Notes under the pieces: generated by a model
What the model was told of the DNA's origin: nothing
Seen by the model: the letters and a program-made list of their open reading frames with translations, nothing else
The model's database searches: none
From: UBA5018 sp947463165
GTDB taxonomy: Bacteria > Cyanobacteriota > Cyanobacteriia > PCC-6307 > Cyanobiaceae
DNA: 64,000 nt
Direction of reading: 5' to 3'
Assembly (NCBI GenBank): GCA_943371245.1
Contig: CALRTY020000003.1
Coordinates: forward strand, 1 to 64,000
Part shown: piece by piece, positions 1-6,621 of the stretch
Numbering within the stretch: position 1 is the first letter of the stretch
How the letters are laid out: each line of letters opens with the position of its first letter
Made by a program: the position numbers and the translations under genes

Positions 1-100
1 CTCGAACTCGGTTGTGAAACGCTGTTGCGCCGACGATATTTGGGGGGTAGCCCCCTGAGAAAATAGGTCGATGCCAGGTAAAATCTTCATCCAAATCAAT

Positions 101-160
101 AAGCCCAGCATGAAACAGGATTCTGTTTTGTGCTGGGCTTTTGATTGTGCCGGGCTTTTT
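101..160 (+). terminator. Strong hairpin followed by T-rich tract
   Basis: A 10-bp perfect inverted repeat (aagcccagca at 101-110, tgctgggctt at 131-140) encloses a second 6-bp stem (aaacag / ctgttt). It is followed by T-rich sequence including a run of six T at 155-160. This is the shape of an intrinsic terminator, although only part of the stem is GC-rich. No gene is visible upstream within the window, so the transcript it would end lies before position 1. The first 412 bases hold only this hairpin and the small repeat at 265-335. Confidence 0.5.
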
Positions 161-264
161 TATCTTCCTAGGCTCTGCCTGGATGCCATGGCTGGAGGCC
201 ATGGCATTGCCAGAGGGGTGTGGAATCCAGGGCTGCAGTGGCTCGGTGGCCTAGTTCAATGACT

Positions 265-335
265 CCTAGGGCGGCGTGGACCCAGAGCGGCGATAGCTCC
301 CAGGGCGGCGGTGCAACCTAGAGCGGCAGCTGTTT
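265..335. repeat. Degenerate 17-18 bp tandem array, about 4 copies
   Basis: Four successive units share the core cc(t/c)agRgcggc followed by variable bases: cctagggcggcgtggac, ccagagcggcgatagct, cccagggcggcggtgcaa, and cctagagcggcag. It lies directly upstream of the YihY-family gene. Confidence 0.6.
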
Positions 336-412
336 CAAGGCCTGGGAGCTAGGGCTCGGTGGTCTGGGCATGCAGCTTTACACTTGCATTTAGTGATGCG
401 ACAGGGGCTGCC

Positions 413-1342
413 ATGATCGATTTGTGGCCCTCTTTGGGACGCAGTTTGAAGCCATTTTGGCGTGCCTATAAGTTATGGCTTAGGGTTGATTGCATTGATC
501 TAAGTGCCGCTTTTGCCTACCATTTGTTGCAGTCAGTCTTTCCGATCTTGCTGATTGCTTTGGCTATTGCCGCTCGACTGCTGGGCCAGTCCAGTGAGCT
601 GCAGGATCGATTGTTCGAACTTGCGAGCCAACTGTTGCCCGATGGTGCTGAGATAGTGGTGCGTTCCACCTTGCTTCGCTTGACCCGTCAAGGCTTAGGG
701 GCTGGGCTTTTGGGTGGTTTGGTTTTAGTAATGACTGCTACTAATTCATATCTTACCCTGCAGCGGGGCGCCGATCGGCTTTGGTGGAATAGACCCTACG
801 GTTTTGATAATCTTACTTGGCCGTTGTTGATTCGTCGTTACCTGTGGTTACGCCTTAAGGCTTTGTGTTTGGTTGCCCTTTGTGGTATTGCTGTTGTTGT
901 CGATCAGGTTTTCACCAGTGTGCGTTTGCTTGGTTCGCCAAGTGTGCGTAATTGGCTTCAAGTATTACTGCCTATTCCCCTGCCGCTGCAGCGTCCTGTT
1001 TCCGCTGGCATGGGTCTTGTTATTTCTATGTCATTGGCCTTTTGCGCTTCGCTGTTGATTCTTTGGTTGTTGCCATCTAGACGCATTCGAGTGCGCTCGT
1101 TAGTTCCCGGCTCTTTGCTTATTGCCATTGTGCTTACCGTTTTGAATGTGTTGCTTGGACGAATACTCGTGCTTTTGGGTATTCGTTTTCAGGCTTATGG
1201 TGTGGTGGGCGGTGTGCTGCTGCTCACCATGTGGGTATGGCTCGTGGCGGCTGTTGTTTATTACGGTCAGTGTCTGTGCGTGGTGCTCGACCGTGGTCGG
1301 CGGGGGAAATCCCTATGGCCTTTGGTCGAGGCACGAGGCTGA
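413..1342 (+). CDS. YihY/virulence factor BrkB family membrane protein
   Basis: A 309-residue integral membrane protein of the YihY/BrkB family, whose molecular function is not settled. The N-terminal part carries the family's typical stretch LSAAFAYHLLQSVFPILL (about residues 37-54), a membrane segment after a short cytoplasmic lead. At least five further hydrophobic segments follow, ending with GGVLLLTMWVWLVAAVVYYG, the usual last helix. I chose the ATG at 413 because family members begin shortly before the first helix. A GTG at 359 in the same frame would add 18 residues without family character. Length fits the family (about 280-320). The gene lies alone, 37 bases before a zinc-ribbon gene on the same strand. 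Confidence 0.85.
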   Translation: MIDLWPSLGRSLKPFWRAYKLWLRVDCIDLSAAFAYHLLQSVFPILLIALAIAARLLGQSSELQDRLFELASQLLPDGAEIVVRSTLLRLTRQGLGAGLLGGLVLVMTATNSYLTLQRGADRLWWNRPYGFDNLTWPLLIRRYLWLRLKALCLVALCGIAVVVDQVFTSVRLLGSPSVRNWLQVLLPIPLPLQRPVSAGMGLVISMSLAFCASLLILWLLPSRRIRVRSLVPGSLLIAIVLTVLNVLLGRILVLLGIRFQAYGVVGGVLLLTMWVWLVAAVVYYGQCLCVVLDRGRRGKSLWPLVEARG

Positions 1343-1379
1343 TCTAGACCAAGATGGCACCTGGCAGCCTGCGCCGCTT

Positions 1380-1766
1380 ATGCAACGCCCATCCATTCCC
1401 TGGTTCTGGATCCTGATGGCAGCGATCCTGTTGCTGGCGCCTGGGCCAGCCGGACGCTTGCTGCTGGATCTGCTCGGTGGCATAACGCTCACGATCCTTC
1501 TCGCACCCCTGCTCTTGGCAGCCGTCGGCTTTGTCGGTTGGCAGATTTTGCAGCGCCGGATTCGCCAGTGCCCTGCTTGCGGTTTCAGCGGCGTGGGCGG
1601 CACGGTGTGCCCTGCCTGCGGCACCCTGTACCAGGAAAGCTCCAATGGCAGTGCTGGGGAGCCCCTTGGGGCTCCCGTGGCCTCTGCTCAGGTGGTTGAT
1701 CGGCTGGTTGATTTAGATGCCAGTCAGGTGACCATTGACGTGCGTGCTACCGATGTCGAAGACTGA
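1380..1766 (+). CDS. Small membrane protein with C-terminal zinc ribbon
   Basis: A 128-residue protein of unknown function. An N-terminal hydrophobic region (about residues 8-56, probably two membrane segments) is followed by a short basic stretch and two CPACG motifs about 15 residues apart (about 63-82), a four-cysteine zinc ribbon. The C-terminal tail is acidic. The frame is open from further upstream, but the extra residues overlap the preceding gene and have no domain character, so the ATG at 1380 is preferred. The pairing of membrane anchor and zinc ribbon suggests a membrane-tethered binding module. No enzyme motif is seen. Confidence 0.7.
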   Translation: MQRPSIPWFWILMAAILLLAPGPAGRLLLDLLGGITLTILLAPLLLAAVGFVGWQILQRRIRQCPACGFSGVGGTVCPACGTLYQESSNGSAGEPLGAPVASAQVVDRLVDLDASQVTIDVRATDVED

Positions 1767-2040
1767 TCTTGATCGGTAGAAATTTCGATCCCCTTTCTCC
1801 ATGGCACAGGGGGCTCTGGATAACTGCGCGATTGCGGGCTTTAACCCTTGGAGTTATTGGCGCATAATTTTCCCTATTCCTGGCTGGCTGGGTCGGCATT
1901 TCCAAGGGACCCCCGCACATTTTGTGGTGATTTAATACAGCCGCGATTCCGTTTGTGCTAAGATGTGCGATGCATTCCGGCTCTTTGGCCCTATCTATTT
2001 GACATGGCTGGAATTGGCAATTTTTGAGATGTCCTGGATT

Positions 2041-2370
2041 GGAGGAATGGGAGGCAAGAAGGTTGGTGGGGCGGGAGGGTAGGACAGGCGAGAAGTGTAG
2101 GAGGGTTGGAGCGCTAAGAGAGGTAATGGAGGTAAGGGAGATGGTACGGCAAGAGAGGTGGTATGGGTGAGAGGGAGGGAGAGGCGAGGGGGTAGGAGAG
2201 GCGAGAGGTGTAGGAGAGTTGGAGGGCTAAGAGAGGTGAGGAAGGTAAGAGAACTAAGTGAGGTAGGAGAGGTGGGAGAGGTAGAAGGGCTAAGGGAGGT
2301 GCGAGAGGTGAGACAGCCAATGGAGGCGAGACAGTCATTAGAGTCAAGAAAGCCAAGAGAGTATGCGAGG
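2041..2370. repeat. Polypurine 9-bp tandem array, about 35 degenerate copies
   Basis: About 330 bp in which the plus strand is almost entirely purine apart from regularly placed T, built from a degenerate 9-bp unit close to ggtnagaga (for example ggtaggaga, ggtgggaga, ggtgcgaga in succession around 2260-2310). A larger duplication is superimposed: the stretch from about 2086 (aggcgagaagtgtagga) recurs at about 2199 (aggcgagaggtgtagga), giving a higher-order period of about 113 bp. Reading frames are open through it only because the unit is a multiple of three. The rest of the gap (1767-2040 and 2371-2482) shows no recognisable element. Confidence 0.85.
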
Positions 2371-2482
2371 CAATCTGGCTGCTTAGATTATTGCCTGTGC
2401 TTGTTCCCTGCAAAAAAGCCAGACGTTTGTTGTTTATTTGGTGCGGCCAGGTGGCTTCCGATCGCGATCAGGCGGCCTCTGT

Positions 2483-2920
2483 TTAGCCGTCTGCTGGATT
2501 GGGGTTCGCCTTGGCAATGGCGTCGCGATCCAGCTCTGCCAAGCGTCGTTCTCTTAGGTAGAGAAATAGGGGCGCCCCGCAGGCAAAGGCTAGGGTGACA
2601 CAGCTGAGTAATACCCAGCCAAGGCCACGCATCTGTAGACGTTTCGATTCCCTTACCATCCAAATAACTACGGCCGTGGCGCCGATGGCCAGGTCTCGCG
2701 ATAGGGATGCCGCAGCGGGATTGGCCGACGCCATCGCCACAAAGCGTCCGATGTCAAAGGCACCATTGGTTTCGCGGATGAAGTCTAGATTTGCTAGCCA
2801 GGGCAACACCGCTCCCGCTATTGCCAGAGCTAGGTAGATCAGCTCTGCTGAGCTGGGGCGGCGGTGCTGCATTCCTTCCTGGGAGTTTGCGGTTGAAAGA
2901 GGCTGGGTGGAGCTGTTCAT
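2483..2920 (-). CDS. DUF2834 family membrane protein
   Basis: A 145-residue protein matching the DUF2834 pattern: a first membrane segment (about residues 27-42) ending in PWLANLDFIRE, a middle stretch with NPAAASLSRDLAIGA leading into a second segment, the basic motif RESKRLQMRG, and a third segment ending GAPLFLYLRERRL. Function is unknown; the family is common in cyanobacteria. The first 20 residues are polar and poorly conserved in character, so a later start at Met17 is possible. It lies 25 bases after xseB on the same strand and is probably co-transcribed with the exonuclease VII genes. Confidence 0.8.
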   Translation of the reverse strand: MNSSTQPLSTANSQEGMQHRRPSSAELIYLALAIAGAVLPWLANLDFIRETNGAFDIGRFVAMASANPAAASLSRDLAIGATAVVIWMVRESKRLQMRGLGWVLLSCVTLAFACGAPLFLYLRERRLAELDRDAIAKANPNPADG

Positions 2921-2945
2921 TACTGGTGGTAATGGCTGATTGGTT

Positions 2946-3512
2946 TCATGCTGGTCGGTAGGGCTGCGGAGCTTGCTCGGGATTGTCGCTGTCCCATAGC
3001 GCCACCTCTTGTTCCACCTGCATTAGCAGAGTTTCGCAGCGGGCGGCATAACTTTGGGCTCTACTAAACAGACCAGTCATTGATTCCACATCGAGATCGC
3101 TGGCCTGGAGCTGAGCCAGGGTCAGCTCCAGGGCCATGCGGGCTTCGCCATAGCTCAGATCGGCGGCGATCGATTGCTCTGTCTCGGGATCTGAAATTGG
3201 CTGTTTGGTTTTGCTTTCGGTTTTCGCCTTGCTTTGTTTTGGCTTTAATTTGCTGGATTCGCTCTGATCTTTAGGTCGACGCCGGCCCACCTTGGCTGCA
3301 GGCGGCTCAGCCGCAGATAGCTCAGCTGCTGGTTCAATTGTCCTAGGCAGCTCAGCCGCCGCTGCAGTGCCTGTGGATGTAATGGCTGTTGGTGAGATGG
3401 TTGTGGTGGCTGCTCCTGCGGTGGCTGGCGTGACGGCAGCGGAGTTGCTGGCCGTCGCTGGTTCGTCGGGGCCTGCCTCCCTGGGCAAATTGGGATTGCG
3501 GCTTGGGGCCAT
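2946..3512 (-). CDS. xseB: Exonuclease VII small subunit with long N-terminal extension
   Basis: Small subunit of exonuclease VII, which with XseA degrades single-stranded DNA into oligonucleotides. The C-terminal 75 or so residues carry the XseB helical hairpin (SYGEARMALELTLAQLQ, then a helix ending RCETLLMQVEQEV). Typical XseB is about 70-90 residues. Here 188 residues are open because of an extension of about 105 residues rich in Ala, Thr, Ser, Pro and then Lys, which looks disordered. The ATG at 3512 starts 4 bases after the xseA stop. A shorter form starting inside the open frame at Met126 would lose part of the domain, so the long form or an unseen alternative start is needed. Confidence 0.8.
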   Translation of the reverse strand: MAPSRNPNLPREAGPDEPATASNSAAVTPATAGAATTTISPTAITSTGTAAAAELPRTIEPAAELSAAEPPAAKVGRRRPKDQSESSKLKPKQSKAKTESKTKQPISDPETEQSIAADLSYGEARMALELTLAQLQASDLDVESMTGLFSRAQSYAARCETLLMQVEQEVALWDSDNPEQAPQPYRPA

Positions 3513-3516
3513 GGGT

Positions 3517-4737
3517 TCAGCGTGGGCTTGGCATGGTGGGATAAATCTGACGCAGTTCTGTTTCCGCGCGGCCATCTGCTAATTGCACTTCCAGCATCTC
3601 TCCTGGCTGCAGCTGCGTCACCGAGCGCACCAGCTGCCCCTGGCCATTGCGCACCAGGGTGAAGCCCCGTTCCAGCAATTGCTGGGGGGACAGGGCCTGC
3701 AGCAGCCGCTGGGCCTGCTGCAAATCGCGTCGCTTGGCGGCAAGCAGCACCATTGGATGCACAGCCAGCAGCCGCTCCCGCAGCTGGTGCAGTTGGTGCC
3801 GCTCGGCGCCCAATCGCAGCGACACCAGCCTGGCGAGTTGTTGGCGATCCTGCCTGAGGCTGGCCAGGGCCGCCCGGCGGTCGGGGAGTAGGGCCACCAT
3901 GGCGGCGGTGGGGGTGGCGGCGCGGTAATCGGCCACCAGATCGGCAATGGTGATGTCATCCTCATGGCCCAGGCCAGTCACCACCGGTAGGGGACAGCGG
4001 GCCAGAAGTCGGGCCAGGGCCTCTGAGTCGAAAACCGCCAGGTCTTCGCGGCTGCCGCCGCCTCGGGCCAGCACTATTGCCTCGACGCCCTCGGCTCCGG
4101 CTCGGCGCCAGGTGGCCTCCAGGGCCTGGCAGATGCGTTGCTCCACCTGGCCTTGCACCGGTATCGGCACCACCAGCAGGCGGGTGCTGGGCCAGCGTTC
4201 AGCGGCGGTGCGCAACATGTCCGCCAGGGCCGAGCTGGGCACGCTGGTGAGCAATGCCACCCCCCTGGCCGCCGCTGGCAGGGGACGCTTGCGGCTTGGT
4301 TCGAACAGTCCCTCGGGTTCCAGTCGTTCCTTCACCTGCTCGAATTGCCGCAGCACGCTGCTGAGACTGGGGCGGACGTCCAAAACCTGGACGCTGAGGT
4401 TGGCGCGGTTGGCCCAGAAGTTGAGCTTTCCCACCACCACCACCCCGTCACCGTCTTGGGGCAGGTAACTCAATTTGGCAATTTGGGAGGCCCAGATCAC
4501 CGCATTGATAGAAGATTGCTGATCCACCAAGCTGAGCCAGAGATGGCCCTTCTTCAGTTGGGGCCGGCTCACGGTGGCATCCAGCAGAAACCGCGGCGCA
4601 AAGCCCCGTTCCAGCAGGTTGGCGATGGATTGGTTCAGGGCTGTCACGTCGTAGCGCGGCATACCCCCATCCCGCCCGGCCAGCGAGCTGTTCAGGAGCC
4701 TGGCGCCCAGCTGCCCATCCAGCGCTGCGCTGGCCAT
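3517..4737 (-). CDS. xseA: Exonuclease VII large subunit
   Basis: Large, catalytic subunit of exonuclease VII. An N-terminal OB-fold domain recognises ssDNA (about residues 27-125, including GHLWLSLVDQQSSINAVIW), followed by the catalytic domain with the conserved stretches ALLTSVPSSALADML, VLARGGGSREDL, GLGHEDDITIADLVAD and RAATPTAAM, then a helical region that holds XseB. At 406 residues it has normal length. Start: the ATG at 4737 overlaps the stop of the upstream small gene as TGATG, which suggests coupled translation. An ATG at 4662 just before RYDVTALNQ also fits and would give a more canonical N-terminus. Confidence 0.93.
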   Translation of the reverse strand: MASAALDGQLGARLLNSSLAGRDGGMPRYDVTALNQSIANLLERGFAPRFLLDATVSRPQLKKGHLWLSLVDQQSSINAVIWASQIAKLSYLPQDGDGVVVVGKLNFWANRANLSVQVLDVRPSLSSVLRQFEQVKERLEPEGLFEPSRKRPLPAAARGVALLTSVPSSALADMLRTAAERWPSTRLLVVPIPVQGQVEQRICQALEATWRRAGAEGVEAIVLARGGGSREDLAVFDSEALARLLARCPLPVVTGLGHEDDITIADLVADYRAATPTAAMVALLPDRRAALASLRQDRQQLARLVSLRLGAERHQLHQLRERLLAVHPMVLLAAKRRDLQQAQRLLQALSPQQLLERGFTLVRNGQGQLVRSVTQLQPGEMLEVQLADGRAETELRQIYPTMPSPR

Positions 4738-4913
4738 CAGTTTTGCAGTTGTCGGTAGCAGAGCCACCAGTAGATGCACACCACGGCGCCGATCAGGGCC
4801 AGCAATTGGCCGATCGGGTGATCGAGGCGGAACAGGGCGGAGCCGGTGATCACCAGGGCCGAGCTGAGCAGCCGGGCACCGTCGCGGCGATTTTTGACGA
4901 AGTAGCGAGCCAA
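4737..4913 (-). CDS. Small membrane protein upstream of xseA (TTG start)
   Basis: A 58-codon frame reading ARYFVKNRRDGARLLSS, then a hydrophobic stretch, a short polar turn (FRLDHPIGQ), and a second hydrophobic stretch ending YWWLCYRQLQN. Its TGA overlaps the xseA ATG as TGATG, the geometry of translational coupling. The frame is closed by a stop at 4941-4943. The only plausible start before the conserved-looking part is a TTG at 4913, and no good ribosome binding site is seen, so the start is uncertain. I do not recognise the family. It could also be the degraded 3' end of a longer gene. Confidence 0.5.
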   Translation of the reverse strand: MARYFVKNRRDGARLLSSALVITGSALFRLDHPIGQLLALIGAVVCIYWWLCYRQLQN

Positions 4914-5137
4914 TCCTTGCTGGCGAGGTTTTTTATTTTGTCAGCTGGAACGCGCCTTCCCCTGGGACCTTCCCCTGGGACCTGCCCCCCTTTGCTGGGG
5001 CATCGCTTCCACAGCTGTTGGCAGTGCCCCTCCAGGTTGCTGCGGTTGGGCCCCCGGCAGCTGCATCAGCTTCCCCAGCTGGTGCAGCAGAGGTGCTCCA
5101 GTTTTGTTTCGTTGGCCAATTATATAGCTACAATGCT

Positions 5138-5220
5138 GCAGCTAAATATTGTAGCCAAATGTGGTCGCCAAGTGTTGTCGCCAAGTGTTGTCGCCAAGTG
5201 TGGTCGCAAAATGTGGTCGC
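5138..5220. repeat. 13-bp tandem array, about 6.4 copies
   Basis: Units in order: gcagctaaatatt, gtagccaaatgtg, gtcgccaagtgtt, gtcgccaagtgtt, gtcgccaagtgtg, gtcgcaaaatgtg, gtcgc. Divergence is highest at the left edge and two neighbouring inner units are identical, as expected for slippage or unequal exchange. The 823-bp gap 4914-5736 holds this array, the next one and otherwise nothing recognised. Confidence 0.85.
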
Positions 5221-5318
5221 ATAGCTCAGGGGTGGAGGGTTGTTCTAGATTGTTTGGATTGGCCGGCTAGCATTAGGTGGGTATTGGGAAACTTCCAAAT
5301 GGCAACGAGAGCCATGGC

Positions 5319-5553
5319 CATGGGCCGGCATTCATGGGCCAGCATTCATGGGCCAGAACCAATGGGTCAGAACCCATAGGCAAGCTCCATAGGCCAACTC
5401 CATAGGCCGGAAGCCATTATCTAGCGCTCATGGGCTATCGCCAATGTGCCAGTTCTCATGGGTCAGAGTCCATAGGCCAGTACCCATGGGCCGCGATATT
5501 GATAGTCAGCGCTCATGAGCCAGTATCTATCGCTCAGTCCCCATGGGGCAAGG
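5319..5553. repeat. 14-bp tandem array, about 16 degenerate copies
   Basis: Consecutive units of mostly 14 bp (some 13 or 15) with the consensus catgggccag followed by four variable bases, for example catgggccggcatt, catgggccagcatt, catgggccagaacc, cataggccagtacc, catgggtcagagtc. The core is kept while the last four bases vary. The unit is unrelated to the 13-bp array about 100 bp to the left. Unit length is not a multiple of three and no coding frame spans it. Confidence 0.85.
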
Positions 5554-5736
5554 TAGCCGTGATGCTGCAAAGGCGCTCAGCTGCTAGGGACTCGGAAATG
5601 GCGATTTTTCATGGTTTCGCCAGCAGGTGTGTGCCAGGAATGCATGCAAAAATTGTTTGTTTTCTGCTCGTGAAGAATTGCGCAGCAGTTTCCTCTTTGG
5701 CCTGTCTAGGTTACTCAGGGGCTCCCGGGCCCTGCT

Positions 5737-6597
5737 GTGGCTTTGGCTTTTGATCTGTTGTTTTCAAGGTTTTGCCCTGTGCTGTCGCCCGTCTCTCGCC
5801 AGCAGTTGGAACAGCACCTGGGGGCCCCGCTGCCCCAGGATCCCCAGCTGGTGTTGGTGACCGATCTCGATGGCACCCTGCTGGGGGGCTCGCTGGCCTG
5901 GCGGCGGCGCTTCTATGCCTGGCTGGCAAAGGAGCGGCAGCGGGTTTTGCATGTGTTCTGCACCGGTCGCGACCTGCAATCCGTGGCCCGAGTGCTGGCG
6001 TCGGATGCCAGCCATGGACTGGCGGCCCCCCATCTGGTGATCGGTGATGTGGGCTGCACGGTGGCCTGCGGGGTCAGTTTGGCCCTGGTGCCGCCAGCCA
6101 TGGAGCCAATTGAGGCCCTTTGGGCCGGCAAGTCGGAATTGCTGAGCCAGCTACTCGTGGATGTGCCTGGGTTATCACCGCAGCCGATCAGCGTGGATCG
6201 GCGACTGGCCTTTTCCTATGATCCAGATTCATTTGATTCGGCCCTGATCGCTCGCATAGAGGCCCACGGGGTTGACTGTTTAATCTCCGACGAACGCTAT
6301 TTCGATGTACTGCCGTCTGGAGTGAACAAGGGCTCCACCTTGCTTGCCCTACTGGATTGGTTGCAGCTGGACCGTCAGCGGGTGGTGACTGCCGGTGACA
6401 CCCTCAATGATTTGGCCATGTTTGAAACTGGCTTGGCGGGAGTGATGGTGGGTAATGCAGAGCCGGCGCTGCAGTTGCGATTACCAGATTTGCCCCACAC
6501 TTATTTAGCAAGGGCCCAGGGCTGTGAGGGGATTGTCGAGGGCCTTATTCATTTTGGTTTTGGCTATTTGCTCGGCGACATGCAAGCAGAGCTGTAG
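5737..6597 (+). CDS. HAD-IIB family phosphatase (sugar-phosphate type)
   Basis: A 286-residue haloacid-dehalogenase-superfamily hydrolase of the sucrose-phosphate-phosphatase-like subgroup. Motif I is LVTDLDGTLLGG (about residues 39-50) with both Asp residues. Motif II is the Thr in VFCTGRD (about 73-79). Motif III is the Lys in VNKGSTL, and motif IV is AGDTLNDLAMF with the second acidic pair (about 225-236). A cap domain lies between II and III. Likely substrates are sugar phosphates; in cyanobacteria this architecture serves sucrose, glucosylglycerate or mannosylglycerate synthesis, but the sequence does not decide between them. The start is a GTG at 5737; a GTG at 5779 is an alternative. 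Confidence 0.8.
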   Translation: MALAFDLLFSRFCPVLSPVSRQQLEQHLGAPLPQDPQLVLVTDLDGTLLGGSLAWRRRFYAWLAKERQRVLHVFCTGRDLQSVARVLASDASHGLAAPHLVIGDVGCTVACGVSLALVPPAMEPIEALWAGKSELLSQLLVDVPGLSPQPISVDRRLAFSYDPDSFDSALIARIEAHGVDCLISDERYFDVLPSGVNKGSTLLALLDWLQLDRQRVVTAGDTLNDLAMFETGLAGVMVGNAEPALQLRLPDLPHTYLARAQGCEGIVEGLIHFGFGYLLGDMQAEL

Positions 6598-6621
6598 GGA
6601 TGAGTGGTTTTTGGATTGGTT

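Noticed and set aside
2114..2413. 99-codon minus-strand Leu/Pro-rich ORF
   Set aside because: A translation of the reverse of the polypurine array with no start context or protein-like composition.
2158..2598. 146-codon plus-strand ORF through the polypurine array
   Set aside because: It is open only because the 9-bp unit keeps the frame; it gives a charged tripeptide repeat and then runs antisense through the DUF2834 gene.
5319..5553. Dispersed regulatory repeats such as STRR or HIP1 sites
   Set aside because: The unit occurs only at this locus within the window and has no HIP1 core (gcgatcgc); it is a local tandem array.
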